NCBI GenBank assembly: GCA_021775095.1
Contig: JAJFII010000006.1
Coordinates: 34,243-98,242 of the forward strand
DNA from: Rhodospirillales bacterium
Lineage (GTDB): Bacteria; Pseudomonadota; Alphaproteobacteria; Rhodospirillales; Casp-alpha2
Reading direction: 5' to 3'
Length of the DNA: 64,000 nt
The notes under the pieces are model-generated. The model ran no database searches and had not been told where the DNA came from. It was given only the letters and a program-made list of their open reading frames with translations. How positions within the stretch are numbered: position 1 is the stretch's first letter; every line of letters begins with the position of its first letter. A program made the position numbers and the translations under genes. Positions 8,097 through 17,148 of this stretch are shown here, piece after piece.

Positions 8097-9973
8097 TTTG
8101 CTCCAGTGGATTTTGAGGAAGTGTTTTTTTGCACATACCAGATCAACGCCAGTACCAGCGCGCCGGCCAGATCGGTTATTAATCCCTGGGACATCAACAA
8201 CAATCCTGCCAACCCGGTGAGGCCCCGTAACCAGATCGGCATGGCCGTTTTTAATTGACCGACAATTGCGGCGGCAATGCAAAACACCCCGGCAAAGGCC
8301 GAAAGAATGGCCAGGACAATCTCGACAGGGGCACCCTCGAGCATTAAACCGGGGCCGAAAAAGAACATGAACGGTAAAATGTAACTGGTGATACCAAAGG
8401 AAAAGGCGGTCCAGCCGACTTTGTTGATGTCGGCCCCGGCGATGCCCGCAGCGACGTAGGAGGCGAGCGCGACCGGCGGTGTGATGGTCGAAACACAGCC
8501 ATAAAAAAATACAAACATATGGGCCGTCAAAAGCGGTACGCCGACTTCCGAGAGGGCCGGAGCGACCACCGTCGCTAAAATCAGATACGCCGCCGTCGTC
8601 GGCAAGCCCATGCCCAGGATAATGGCAACGATCATGGTCAAAAACAGCGCCGCAAGGGGGACGCCGCCGGACGCCGTAATAATGAGGCCGGATATTTTTG
8701 ATCCGAGACCGGTAATGCCCAGGGTGCCGGCGATGATCCCCGCCGCCGCACAGGCGGCGGCAATGGGGACAACACTTTTTGAGCCCGCGACGATGGCTCT
8801 GGCGGATTTTTGGAAAAATCCCAAATCGAGTTTCCGGGTCCACAGGAGATGGCAGCCGAGCAACATAAGGATCGAGATGAACGACGCTTTGAACGGTGAA
8901 TAGCCATTGACCATCATCCCCACCAGGGCGGCAAAGGGGATGATGTATTGGCCGCCGTTTAACAGGGTTCGATATAAGGGTTCGTCATCGTCAGTGACGG
9001 GCATCGGTTCAATGGCATTTTTAACGGCCTGCAAATGGACGACAAAAAAGATCGACGCAAAAAACAATAATGCCGGCACCAGCCCCACACGCATGATGTT
9101 TGAATAGGGCGTGCCGACGATTTCAGCCATGATAAATGCCGCAGCCCCCATCACCGGCGGCATCAATTGACCGCCGGTTGAAACGACCGCTTCAATGGCT
9201 CCTGCATGGTGGGCTTTATAGCCCTCTCGTTTCATCATCGGAATGGTCAGGGTGCCGGTTACCGCCACATTGCCAGCGGCGGAACCGGAGATCATGCCCA
9301 GCAAAGTCGAAAAGAACACCGCCGTTTTGGCACCAGCCGCACGCATGCCCCGGGTGATCCGACTGGATACCTTAAAAAAGAAGTCGCCAGCGCCAAATTC
9401 ACTCAGAAAGGCGCCATAGATGGTAAACAGAATGATGTAGGTGGCGGAAACCCCAAGGGGGATTCCGTAAACCCCCTGGCTGGTGGTCGTCAGAAATTCC
9501 GACATTCGCTCCAGGCTGTAACCGCGACTGTTGAGCACGCCGGGCAGATAGCTGCTGTAAAATGGGTAGGTGAAAAACACAAAACAGATGCAGGCCAAAA
9601 TGGTGCCGACCCCGCGTCGGGCCCCTTCGAGGACCAGCGCCAAAAGCACGATACCGACCCAGGCGTCGACCGGCTCGGTTTCCCCGCCGCTCATGGCGAT
9701 CTCTTTCCAACGGCGCAAAAGAAAAACCCCACTGGCCAGGGTTATGGCAACCAACAAAAGACCAAACAGGCGATCCGCCAGATTATCCTGCAGGTGTCTG
9801 AAGGTCGGTTTGCTCAGGAACAACAGGGCCAGCATCATCATCAGATGGAAGATGCGAACGTCCTGGGTGGATAAAACATATAAACCCGAAACATTGAGCA
9901 AGTGAAATCCGCCGACCACAAAGGCGATCACCGTCGCTGCCCGGCCGCAATAGGTGTCGATGTATTTTATCAT
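8093..9973 (-). CDS. TRAP transporter fused permease (DctQM type)
   Basis: 626 residues. The first part of about 140 residues resembles the small four-helix DctQ subunit. The rest is the large DctM subunit of 12 or more membrane segments, with the glycine-rich GMISGSAAGNVAVTGTLTIPMMKREGY block and the GMGLPTTAAYLI repeat. Such fusions are usual in TAXI-type systems, which use ion gradients to drive uptake of organic acids. It lies between the TAXI binding protein upstream, separated by a strong hairpin, and the cupin gene, which overlaps its stop. Confidence 0.93.
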   Translation of the reverse strand: MIKYIDTYCGRAATVIAFVVGGFHLLNVSGLYVLSTQDVRIFHLMMMLALLFLSKPTFRHLQDNLADRLFGLLLVAITLASGVFLLRRWKEIAMSGGETEPVDAWVGIVLLALVLEGARRGVGTILACICFVFFTYPFYSSYLPGVLNSRGYSLERMSEFLTTTSQGVYGIPLGVSATYIILFTIYGAFLSEFGAGDFFFKVSSRITRGMRAAGAKTAVFFSTLLGMISGSAAGNVAVTGTLTIPMMKREGYKAHHAGAIEAVVSTGGQLMPPVMGAAAFIMAEIVGTPYSNIMRVGLVPALLFFASIFFVVHLQAVKNAIEPMPVTDDDEPLYRTLLNGGQYIIPFAALVGMMVNGYSPFKASFISILMLLGCHLLWTRKLDLGFFQKSARAIVAGSKSVVPIAAACAAAGIIAGTLGITGLGSKISGLIITASGGVPLAALFLTMIVAIILGMGLPTTAAYLILATVVAPALSEVGVPLLTAHMFVFFYGCVSTITPPVALASYVAAGIAGADINKVGWTAFSFGITSYILPFMFFFGPGLMLEGAPVEIVLAILSAFAGVFCIAAAIVGQLKTAMPIWLRGLTGLAGLLLMSQGLITDLAGALVLALIWYVQKNTSSKSTGAK

Positions 9974-9990
9974 GCATTAAAGCCCAGGTG

Positions 9991-10018
9991 CGGCAATCCC
10001 CGGGGGTGGGGATTGCCG
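9991..10018 (-). terminator. Perfect hairpin between TAXI binding-protein and TRAP permease genes
   Basis: CGGCAATCCCC (9991-10001) is the exact complement of GGGGATTGCCG (10008-10018): an 11 bp stem with a six-base loop and no T-run. It sits just after the binding-protein stop and probably protects the upstream mRNA end or thins transcription into the permease gene. Confidence 0.6.
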
Positions 10019-10042
10019 GGCAAATGGCGGGTTCAAGGGAAG

Positions 10043-10969
10043 TTATTTGTTAAAGTATTTGGCGGCACCTGGGTGCAAGGGAATTTTGAGATTCCGCGAA
10101 TTTTCCGGAACGATCTGTTTGGCATAGGCGTTGTTGGCGCGAAACTCGTCCATATGGTCATAAATCGCCTTGGTGATCTTGTAGACCTTATCTGCATCCA
10201 TCTTTTCCGATGTGATCAACATATTGTTGACCCCGAGAACCCGTCCATCGCCATCGGTTTTATAGGCCGATTTCGGCACCACCACTTCATTGTAGTTTTT
10301 ATATTTGGCCAGGGCAGCGGCCATTTTCCCGTCAGCCAGTTTGATAAACTTAAGCTCTTTGTTGACCCGTGTCTGAACGACGGCACCGGCCGGGTAACCA
10401 CTCAAGGCAAATGCCGCGTCCACATTGCCATCGGCCAACTGGCTAAACCCGTCGCCATAGGACAGGAAACTCGGCGTAATATCTTCAAACTTCATGCCAT
10501 GTAGACCCAATACCTGTTTGAGAAAGGGAATGGTTCCGCCGCCCGCCGGTCCAACGGCGACCCGTTTTCCCTTTAAATCGGCAATGGTATTTATGGACGA
10601 TGATTTGAGTGTCATCATATGAAGCACACTAAAATGCAGGGAACCAATGGCCCGCAGTTGCATTTTGCCACCCTTTTTGTACATGGCGGCCCCCTTATTG
10701 GCCAAAACGCTCAGGTTATTGTTTGTGATGCCAATGTCGACTTCGCCACTATCAACCAAACGGGGGTTTTGTACGGATCCCTGGGTGACCACAGGGACCA
10801 TTTCCAGGCCGTCGGCGTATTTATTGACCAGACTGGAGATGGCTTGGCCGACCGGATAAAAGGCACCACCCTGGCTGGCCGTACCAATGCGTAATTCTTC
10901 CGCCTGGACGGACGCAACGCTAAACAACGACAGGACGGCGCCGGCGATAATCGATTGGGTAAATTTCAT
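10043..10969 (-). CDS. TAXI-family TRAP solute-binding protein
   Basis: 308 residues with a signal peptide ending SVASVQA. The mature N-terminus reads LRIGTASQGGAFYPVGQAIS, the standard opening of TAXI proteins (TRAP-associated extracytoplasmic immunogenic family). Further family marks are TQGSVQNPRLVDSGEVDIGI and AVGPAGGGTIPFLKQVL. GGGAGGAATT precedes the start. First gene of the operon 10969-7542. Its ligand is likely a dicarboxylate or similar anion, but this is not readable from the sequence. Confidence 0.93.
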   Translation of the reverse strand: MKFTQSIIAGAVLSLFSVASVQAEELRIGTASQGGAFYPVGQAISSLVNKYADGLEMVPVVTQGSVQNPRLVDSGEVDIGITNNNLSVLANKGAAMYKKGGKMQLRAIGSLHFSVLHMMTLKSSSINTIADLKGKRVAVGPAGGGTIPFLKQVLGLHGMKFEDITPSFLSYGDGFSQLADGNVDAAFALSGYPAGAVVQTRVNKELKFIKLADGKMAAALAKYKNYNEVVVPKSAYKTDGDGRVLGVNNMLITSEKMDADKVYKITKAIYDHMDEFRANNAYAKQIVPENSRNLKIPLHPGAAKYFNK

Positions 10970-11172
10970 AATTCCTCCCGGACGGGTTTCAATTGTGACA
11001 AACAGATCGGGTTAACGGTTTTGTTGGCTCAGTTGGCGAAGTGTAGGAGCACGCAGGCCATGACATCAAATGCCGAATTTTTGGTCAGCTATTCAGAATG
11101 GGAATACTAACGCGGTATCTATGAGAAAATTTGGGTTGTTTGGAAATTGGATTTAAAATTCGAATAGTAATT

Positions 11173-11649
11173 TCATTTAACCGATTTTCGAACGGCAACC
11201 AAATTGTCGAAGAGCAGATTAGACGTCCCAATGAATTTTGCCCTCCTGCTTCTTCTTATCGCACGGGCAAAATTTAATTCTTTAATTGTACGTTCATGGG
11301 CAAGATCTCGTTCAAACTCCGCGATGGCTCCGAACACGGATAGCATAAGCTTGCCACCGGAAGCGGTGAGCGAGACATTCAGGCTGTTCAAACCCTTAAT
11401 ATCGGCGCCCGGTTCCTGAAATTTTTGCGTCAGAATCAACAAATCGCGAAGCGATCTGGCCAGGCGGTCAAGCTTCCAAACGATAAGAGTGTCGTCGAAG
11501 CGCAGTTGTTCAATAATACTTTTTCGTCCGGGTCGATCAGAGCTAGCGTCTGAGAGTTTGTCAGAGAATATCATTTTGCATCCGGCTACTTTTAACGCCG
11601 TCACCTGACGGCGAAAATCTCGTAGCTTGCGCTCCGTCTTACGATCAAA
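11173..11649 (-). pseudogene. Serine recombinase (resolvase) remnant
   Basis: The readable frame has the core of a resolvase catalytic domain: VWKLDRLARSLRDLL with both conserved arginines, and FGAIAEFERDLAHERT on the E-helix. The N-terminal segment bearing the catalytic serine (Y-x-R-x-S-T) is missing: a TAA at 11650-11652 interrupts the frame, while an ISTA-like fragment lies in another frame just beyond. The C-terminal DNA-binding tail is shortened. The first plausible start is a GTG near 11604. It is a decayed mobile-element gene. The 250 bases up to 11896 hold nothing recognisable. Confidence 0.75.
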
Positions 11650-11896
11650 TTAACCGCCGTTGAAATTCAAAATGTAGAAAGATAATCGATTGTAACGGTC
11701 GGAACCTGCGCCAATTGAATTTAAGCGAAATGATCTACTACCGAACCGGAGCAGACATCACCCAGTCATTTCTGCCCGCCCCCGGGAAATTCACATGGCC
11801 TGGTCGATAGCGGCGAACCAACCCTTACTGCAGACGCCAGCTACGAATATCAGGCGCAGTGGATAGAGCCAGGAGTTTGCGGCGCGCCGTGATCTT

Positions 11897-13084
11897 TCAG
11901 TCATCGAATTGGCGCACCTCAACCTCGGCACCGCCCCGCGCGGCGGACAGGTAACCACTATAGACAACAGAGATCGTATCGGCAGCCAGCTGGCTGTTGC
12001 TTTCAATCGCGTCGCCATGCGCCACCGTGCCATAAAAAGCTTCGATTTCCTGAACAAATCCGTGGGCATGGTCTTCATCGGGAGCGGTTTTTGCCCATCC
12101 CTGTTTGGTGCCGATTTTTTCGACCACGTAAATGTCGTCGAACTGTTTATCAACGGGGTTATAGGTCTGCATCATATCGGTTGGGTTCAGGTTGCACTGG
12201 GTGCGGTGGTTATTGGCGCAGACTTCCAGCCAGTTGTGGACACCCCCCATGACGATTTCCGAGGCGAACAGGGTCGCCAGGGTGCCATCATCAAACACCA
12301 CATGGATCAAGGCAAAGTCTTCCACGTCCTGATAATCGGCCCGCAGATGCCCGGCATCGACGTAACCCTCCAGTTGGGTCAGGCAGTGGGTGCGGGCGGT
12401 GACGGTGGCCGGGCGAATGGCCCTGCCAAACCGGGCCCGACCTTCGACCCGTTTCAGATAAAGCGCAGCGCTCAACGGATGCACCCCCTTGCCGATCATT
12501 GACCCACCGCCGGAATACTTCCAATGACCGTAGGCCGGGGAATGGGAGCCGGAATGGGCTTCCTCGCCGTGCATCCAGAGAATTTGCGCACCGGTTTTTT
12601 CGATGACTTCGCGTTCTTTCTGGATCGCTGGTGCATAAACCCAGTTTTCGGCGTATAGAATTTTTGCCGTCGAACGGGATTCCGCGTGGAGCATTCGTTG
12701 AACGGAGGCCAGGGCCTGATCGCGGATCTGCGCCCTGTCGGCGGTTCGTCCGTCGAAGCCATTGGACCCGTCGCCAAAACTCCCGGTCAGTGGTTTTTCG
12801 ACGATGGGGAAAACATTGCGCTGCAGGGCTTTAATGGCAATCTCTTCGTGGGCCGCTGCGGGAACCAGGACATGGACGACGTCGACCTGATCGAGGAGCC
12901 GTTCCAGGTTATCAAAAACGTCGATACCGTGTGCCGCCGCGAAGGTTTGGGTGTTTTTTGCTGTCCGCCCGAAAACACCCACCAGATCCACGGTACAGCC
13001 GTACACCTTTGCAATGGCTTCGCGGTGGAACCGGGCGGCAAAGCCGGAGCCAATGAACCCCGCCCGTACTGTTTTTTTTGTCAT
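11897..13084 (-). CDS. Gfo/Idh/MocA-family NAD(P)-dependent oxidoreductase
   Basis: 395 residues. The N-terminal Rossmann fold opens VRAGFIGSGFAARFHREAI (GxGxxA) and continues to VHVLVPAAAHEEIAIKAL and the family lysine motif VEKPL at about residue 96. The C-terminal domain carries MHGEEAHSGSHSP and GGGSMIGKGVHPLSAALYL, where the histidines typical of sugar or inositol dehydrogenases sit. It would oxidise or reduce a sugar-like substrate in the cytoplasm. It stands alone, downstream of the TPR-glycosyltransferase gene; the substrate is unknown. Confidence 0.9.
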   Translation of the reverse strand: MTKKTVRAGFIGSGFAARFHREAIAKVYGCTVDLVGVFGRTAKNTQTFAAAHGIDVFDNLERLLDQVDVVHVLVPAAAHEEIAIKALQRNVFPIVEKPLTGSFGDGSNGFDGRTADRAQIRDQALASVQRMLHAESRSTAKILYAENWVYAPAIQKEREVIEKTGAQILWMHGEEAHSGSHSPAYGHWKYSGGGSMIGKGVHPLSAALYLKRVEGRARFGRAIRPATVTARTHCLTQLEGYVDAGHLRADYQDVEDFALIHVVFDDGTLATLFASEIVMGGVHNWLEVCANNHRTQCNLNPTDMMQTYNPVDKQFDDIYVVEKIGTKQGWAKTAPDEDHAHGFVQEIEAFYGTVAHGDAIESNSQLAADTISVVYSGYLSAARGGAEVEVRQFDD

Positions 13085-13335
13085 AAAGTTGCTCCGATGG
13101 TTTAAGGCTCCCCTGCGCCGGGCTATTTTATTCCAGCCGTCGCAAGCGGGCTAGCTCTTTGCGGGGGGGCCGTTTGATAAAACCAAACTGCAGTGACTGG
13201 ATCGGCCTTAGGAAACCGCAGTGGGGACGGTTTTCCCGTGTAATCGGCACCTTAAACCTATGACGGTGCTGGGAAAAAAAGCCAGTATTCATGGCTTGCT
13301 GACGGTTGAGCCCTGTTGTCAAATTCGCAATCCGC

Positions 13336-15057
13336 TCACAATTGAGCGAGGGCGGAACTGACATTTCCGATTACCCCATCCCAGTTTTTTTGTTTGTCTT
13401 GCCGGAACAAACGCACAGACCCGTACCAGGGACTGTCGTCCCGATCGAGCAGCCACCGCCAGTCTGGCGCATAGGGTAACATCACCCATGTGGGAACACC
13501 CAATGCGCCCGCCATGTGGACCGTACTGTTGTCGATCGAAATGACCAAATCCAAGGCGGCAACCTGGGCCGCAAAATCATCCATATTGTCGAGGGGGTTT
13601 ATGCAAGGATCGTGAAAAACGTCGATACCTGAGTTTTCCTTTAGCGCCTTTAATTCATCCCCAACGTCACCGTATTGAAGATTGATGAAGTGGCAATGGG
13701 TCGCCGAAAGAATTGGTGCCCAACGGGACAGAGATAGACTGCGGTTTAAACCATTTTCTGGATTTCCACTGCGCCAGGCGATGCCGACAAGCCGTTTACC
13801 AGGGGCCTCTTGTGAATAGGTCTCCCGTCGTCGATTTCGTTTGTCTGGATCTGCCTGGAGATAAAAATTTTGTTGCGGAAATAAAGTGACATCGGTTCGC
13901 AGAAACCGCCCCAAATCACCGGCAGAAACCTGAAAATGGATGCCCCCATCCGTTAATTCTTCTGCGGGAGGGTCGCTGCGAATGATGAAGTTAAGGTTTG
14001 GAAAGGCGTGCTGAAAAAGCGGAATGAGGCGTTTATCACATTCAACAACGACCGATCCGACCCGTCGGGCGAGATCTGGCAACATGCTGGCAAACATAAT
14101 TTCGTCGCCAACCCCCTGCTCCATCCACACCAATATTTTTTCTTTTCCGGCGCGGTCAGGATTGGCATGGGGTATGCCATCACATCCGCCGCCATTCCAA
14201 TAAGGGATCCTAAACACTGACCGGCGCGACTTAAAATCGTCACTTTCAAATCGTTTGGCGTAGTTAGTCCATCCGGGACGATAATCGCCTGTCAACAACT
14301 GGCAGATCCCCATATTTTTAAGGTTTTCCGGGTTGTCAGGTCCTAATGTGCGCGCCTGTTGATAATTCGATAAAGCGCCGTGCCAATCGCCCAGTTCTTT
14401 CAGAACATTACCAAGATTTACATAGGCCAGTTCCTGGTCCGGGTTAGATGCCAAGGCTTTTTGATAACTGCTGACAGCGTCCTCATAACGGCCGAGATTT
14501 TTTTGCGCGATCCCCAGATTGATGAGTACGATGTCATAGTCAGGTTTAATCGCCAGAGCGTTCTGATAGCTGATCACGGCCTCTTCGAAACGCCCGAGGT
14601 CCTTCAAGGCGTTGCCCAGATGATTGTGGGTTTCCACATATTCAGGCATATAGGCCAAAGCCTTGCGGAAACTGACCACCGCGTCATCTCTTTGGCCCAG
14701 TCCGACGAGCGCTGATCCCAGTTGGCTGTGGGCTTCGGCATAATTGGGTTCAACGGAAATGGATTTAGAGATCAAGTCAAAAGCCGTCCGGAAATCGCCG
14801 GCCTGGTTTGCCTGCATACCAAGTAACAATAATGCATCGGATTGGTTAGGTATTTCTGCCAAAATCTGCCGATAAATGTCTGCTGCCTGCGTTGTTTGGC
14901 CTGCCGTATCGTGGTCCAAGGCGCGTTGCAGGGCCTGACTTTGCGCAAGGGAAAGAGGGCGTTGGTCCGAAGGCGCATTTTGGCGTTTTGCGGGTTTCGC
15001 TTTTCGGGCGGCTTTTTTTGACAGTTTTTTCCGGCGGCGTTCTTCACGTTTATTCAT
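13336..15057 (-). CDS. TPR protein with C-terminal glycosyltransferase-9-like domain
   Basis: 573 residues. After a lysine/arginine-rich start (MNKREERRRKKLSKKAARK) come about seven tetratricopeptide repeats over residues 40-270, including AEAHSQLGSALVGLGQRDDAVVSFRKAL. A C-terminal domain follows with ILVWMEQGVGDEIMFASMLPDLA and LDLVISIDNSTVHMAGALGVPTWVMLP, the donor-site pattern of heptosyltransferase-like (GT9) proteins. An in-frame extension to 15186 has no hydrophobic or conserved content, so ATG 15057 is chosen. Probable role: glycosylation of a protein or surface polymer. Confidence 0.88.
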   Translation of the reverse strand: MNKREERRRKKLSKKAARKAKPAKRQNAPSDQRPLSLAQSQALQRALDHDTAGQTTQAADIYRQILAEIPNQSDALLLLGMQANQAGDFRTAFDLISKSISVEPNYAEAHSQLGSALVGLGQRDDAVVSFRKALAYMPEYVETHNHLGNALKDLGRFEEAVISYQNALAIKPDYDIVLINLGIAQKNLGRYEDAVSSYQKALASNPDQELAYVNLGNVLKELGDWHGALSNYQQARTLGPDNPENLKNMGICQLLTGDYRPGWTNYAKRFESDDFKSRRSVFRIPYWNGGGCDGIPHANPDRAGKEKILVWMEQGVGDEIMFASMLPDLARRVGSVVVECDKRLIPLFQHAFPNLNFIIRSDPPAEELTDGGIHFQVSAGDLGRFLRTDVTLFPQQNFYLQADPDKRNRRRETYSQEAPGKRLVGIAWRSGNPENGLNRSLSLSRWAPILSATHCHFINLQYGDVGDELKALKENSGIDVFHDPCINPLDNMDDFAAQVAALDLVISIDNSTVHMAGALGVPTWVMLPYAPDWRWLLDRDDSPWYGSVRLFRQDKQKNWDGVIGNVSSALAQL

Positions 15058-15395
15058 GTAAATTGTATTCCTCGATGTGACGTGCCGCTGACGGCGCGGG
15101 CAAACGGTGTTGTCAGAGGGGGCGGCTCTGGGATTTACCGGTAACCCAGGTCTCCGACGGTTTCCCGTACTTGAAAACGGCACCAATAATCCTTGTCCAA
15201 TGGGTCATTCCGGGCGTCAGCCTGAACCAGATATTGCCAGGTTAACAGGCCTAAACAATAGAGTTAAATAGCTAAAGAGATATTTAAAAATTGGCTTATT
15301 GCTTTGATTTTTATAAGTATCGAACGGCGATGGGCCGGGCCCATGATTTGTCATTCCGTGCGCTGCATTTAACGCCTCGTAAGCGCCTCCGGCCC
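15058..15395. other. Non-coding gap, 338 bases
   Basis: Upstream region of the TPR gene and downstream region of the phosphoesterase gene. It has an A+T-rich stretch at 15240-15320 and a palindrome ATGGGCC-G-GGCCCAT at 15330-15344. No coding frame, RNA gene or clear promoter was recognised. Confidence 0.5.
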
Positions 15396-15929
15396 TTACC
15401 CGCCCGTCGGGTTTTCGCCGCCGGTTATCGTTAAGGTGACGACCTTTTGCCATTCGGGTATGGGGATTTGTTGACTGGAGCTGACCAGATCCAGGGACGC
15501 AATATCGAAGTCAATGCCGCGCAGTTGCCGGCCGAGGCGGGCCAGTTGTTGTTGTTTTAAGCGCCCCTCTTCAACGGCGTAGGCAAGACTGAGATGAGGT
15601 AAAAAATCGGGATCTGCGGCAACGCCTAGGGCTTCGGCGAGGTTTTGCCGGAGCCTTAAAAATTCATCATCCAGGGCAATTTTTGCGAACAAAGACATAA
15701 ACGGCCGTCGGCTGGCAAGCACATCTATGATGGTGACGCGGCGATTGTTGATTTGATCCAGGACCTGGCGGCAGTGGTTTTGAATGCCATCGGGCGGGCC
15801 CGAAATATCGGAAATCAAAGTGATGTGGGGGGCAAACGCAAGCGTATCGAAGCGTTCGGACAGGTCTAAAATCAAGTCTTGGAAATTCTTTTCTGAAGGG
15901 CAATCGGGTATCAACCAAAGGGAATACAC
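15396..15929 (-). CDS. 2H phosphoesterase (cyclic phosphodiesterase-like)
   Basis: 177 residues with the two H-x-T/S motifs that define the 2H superfamily: FAPHITLIS at about residues 32-40 and LPHLSLAYAV near residues 111-120. The length and the opening MYSLWLIPD fit the cyclic phosphodiesterase/2',5' RNA ligase-like branch, which opens cyclic phosphates on nucleotides or RNA ends. The first in-frame ATG is used. The gene lies 50 bases from the LacI gene on the same strand and may be co-transcribed with it. The natural substrate is unknown. Confidence 0.8.
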   Translation of the reverse strand: MYSLWLIPDCPSEKNFQDLILDLSERFDTLAFAPHITLISDISGPPDGIQNHCRQVLDQINNRRVTIIDVLASRRPFMSLFAKIALDDEFLRLRQNLAEALGVAADPDFLPHLSLAYAVEEGRLKQQQLARLGRQLRGIDFDIASLDLVSSSQQIPIPEWQKVVTLTITGGENPTGG

Positions 15930-15979
15930 AAAACAATCTCCTGCCTCAAAGATCCATAGGGAAACAACTTTGGGCGCCC

Positions 15980-16969
15980 TCAGGCACTGCCGCGCAGCAC
16001 CAGTTTGGGGGTAATGGCAACGGACATTTCCGGCAAACCGGGTGCGTCCAGGCGTTTTTTCAAGGTATCCGCGACGGCTTGGGTGGTTAAATCGATCGGA
16101 TTGTCGATGGTGGTTAAATCAAAGCTCGGCCAGGCCGCCATGGGGATGTTATCAAAACCGATCACCGCCAGCTGTTCAGGGACCCGCAGATTACTGACCT
16201 GTTTGGCCGCATCGAGGACGCCCATGGCGGCCGCATCATTGGCACAAAAAATGCCATCGGGAACATCCCTTGCGGTCAGCAGCTGGACACCGTTTGAATA
16301 GCCGTCGGCGTGGTAAAAATCCCCGTCGAGCACGGCAAACGGTTCGAGACCGAAGGTTTTCATGGCATCAAAAAACCCCTTTCGCCGGGAATTTTCAGAT
16401 AACATCCGTATGTCACCCCCTAAATAAGCAATTTTGCGACAGCCCCTTTGGATTAACGTGTCGACGGCCAGCCGTGCCCCTTCCTCGTTGTCGCACCAAA
16501 CGGAATCGGCACCGGCGACGGGACAGGGCCCGGTGAAAATCAACGGCACCTTGAGGCGTTGACATTGTTCGACGATGGTTGTGTTGACCGTACCTGCCCG
16601 GACGATTGCCGCCTGAACCGGGTACATCAGGGCTTCACCGAGTTTTTTGCTGATGTCTTCGTCGCGTTCGGCGCGCACCAACAATCCCCATTTGCCCTCA
16701 TGTTGCAGGCGCAGGGCCAGGCGGTCAAAGAAATACATGTCATAAATGTTGTCTTCACTGCCAGTAACGACGGCAACCAGGTCGGTTTCCTGTTTGATCA
16801 GGGATCTGGCGATGGCGTTGGGTCGATAACCCAGGTTTTCGGCGACGTCGAGAATTCGGGTGCGGGTCTCGGGTTTGACACTTGCGCCCTTGGTAAAAGC
16901 CCGGGAAACGGCGGACCGGGACACCCCCGCCTGCATGGCGATGTCTTTGGCAGTTATTCTTCGGGTCAT
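15980..16969 (-). CDS. LacI-family transcriptional regulator
   Basis: 329 residues. The N-terminal helix-turn-helix reads ITAKDIAMQAGVSRSAVSRAFTKG with the hinge helix RPNAIARSLI, followed by a periplasmic-binding-protein-like sensor domain ending in VIGFDNIPMAAWPSFDLTTI. It is divergent from the ABC importer at 17149-21256. The 180-base gap holds two copies of a LacI-type palindrome (17050-17088). It most likely represses that importer, and perhaps itself, until a sugar-like inducer binds. Confidence 0.92.
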   Translation of the reverse strand: MTRRITAKDIAMQAGVSRSAVSRAFTKGASVKPETRTRILDVAENLGYRPNAIARSLIKQETDLVAVVTGSEDNIYDMYFFDRLALRLQHEGKWGLLVRAERDEDISKKLGEALMYPVQAAIVRAGTVNTTIVEQCQRLKVPLIFTGPCPVAGADSVWCDNEEGARLAVDTLIQRGCRKIAYLGGDIRMLSENSRRKGFFDAMKTFGLEPFAVLDGDFYHADGYSNGVQLLTARDVPDGIFCANDAAAMGVLDAAKQVSNLRVPEQLAVIGFDNIPMAAWPSFDLTTIDNPIDLTTQAVADTLKKRLDAPGLPEMSVAITPKLVLRGSA

Positions 16970-17049
16970 TGATGCGGTCGGCCTTTTTTCGATTTGGGCA
17001 GGTGTTCTTAATATTTCAATAATTTATACATTGCGCTTTAAAAACACTT

Positions 17050-17088
17050 ATGCAATCGTGTGCACTATAAATTGCACTCGTGTGCAAT
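17050..17088. promoter_or_regulatory. Two tandem LacI-type operators flanking a TATAAA box
   Basis: Operator 2 is the palindrome ATTGCAC-TCGT-GTGCAAT at 17071-17088. Operator 1 at 17050-17066 repeats its core (TGCAATCGTGTGCAC). The TCGT centres are 22 bases apart, about two helical turns. TATAAA (17066-17071) lies between them, so bound repressor would cover a -10 region. No good -35 box is evident. Confidence 0.8.
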
Positions 17089-17148
17089 ACAATAAGATAA
17101 AATGGAAATGACCCGAAAAGGGTCCCATTTGGGATGGCGGAATAAAAC

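Noticed and set aside
8097..8843. Long N-terminal extension of the cupin frame (433 residues in total)
   Set aside because: It runs antiparallel in frame to nothing conserved and lies wholly inside the TRAP permease gene; the ATGA overlap at 8093-8096 gives a normal cupin.
9206..9874. 222-codon plus-strand open frame
   Set aside because: Antisense to the TRAP permease gene, highly polar low-complexity translation.
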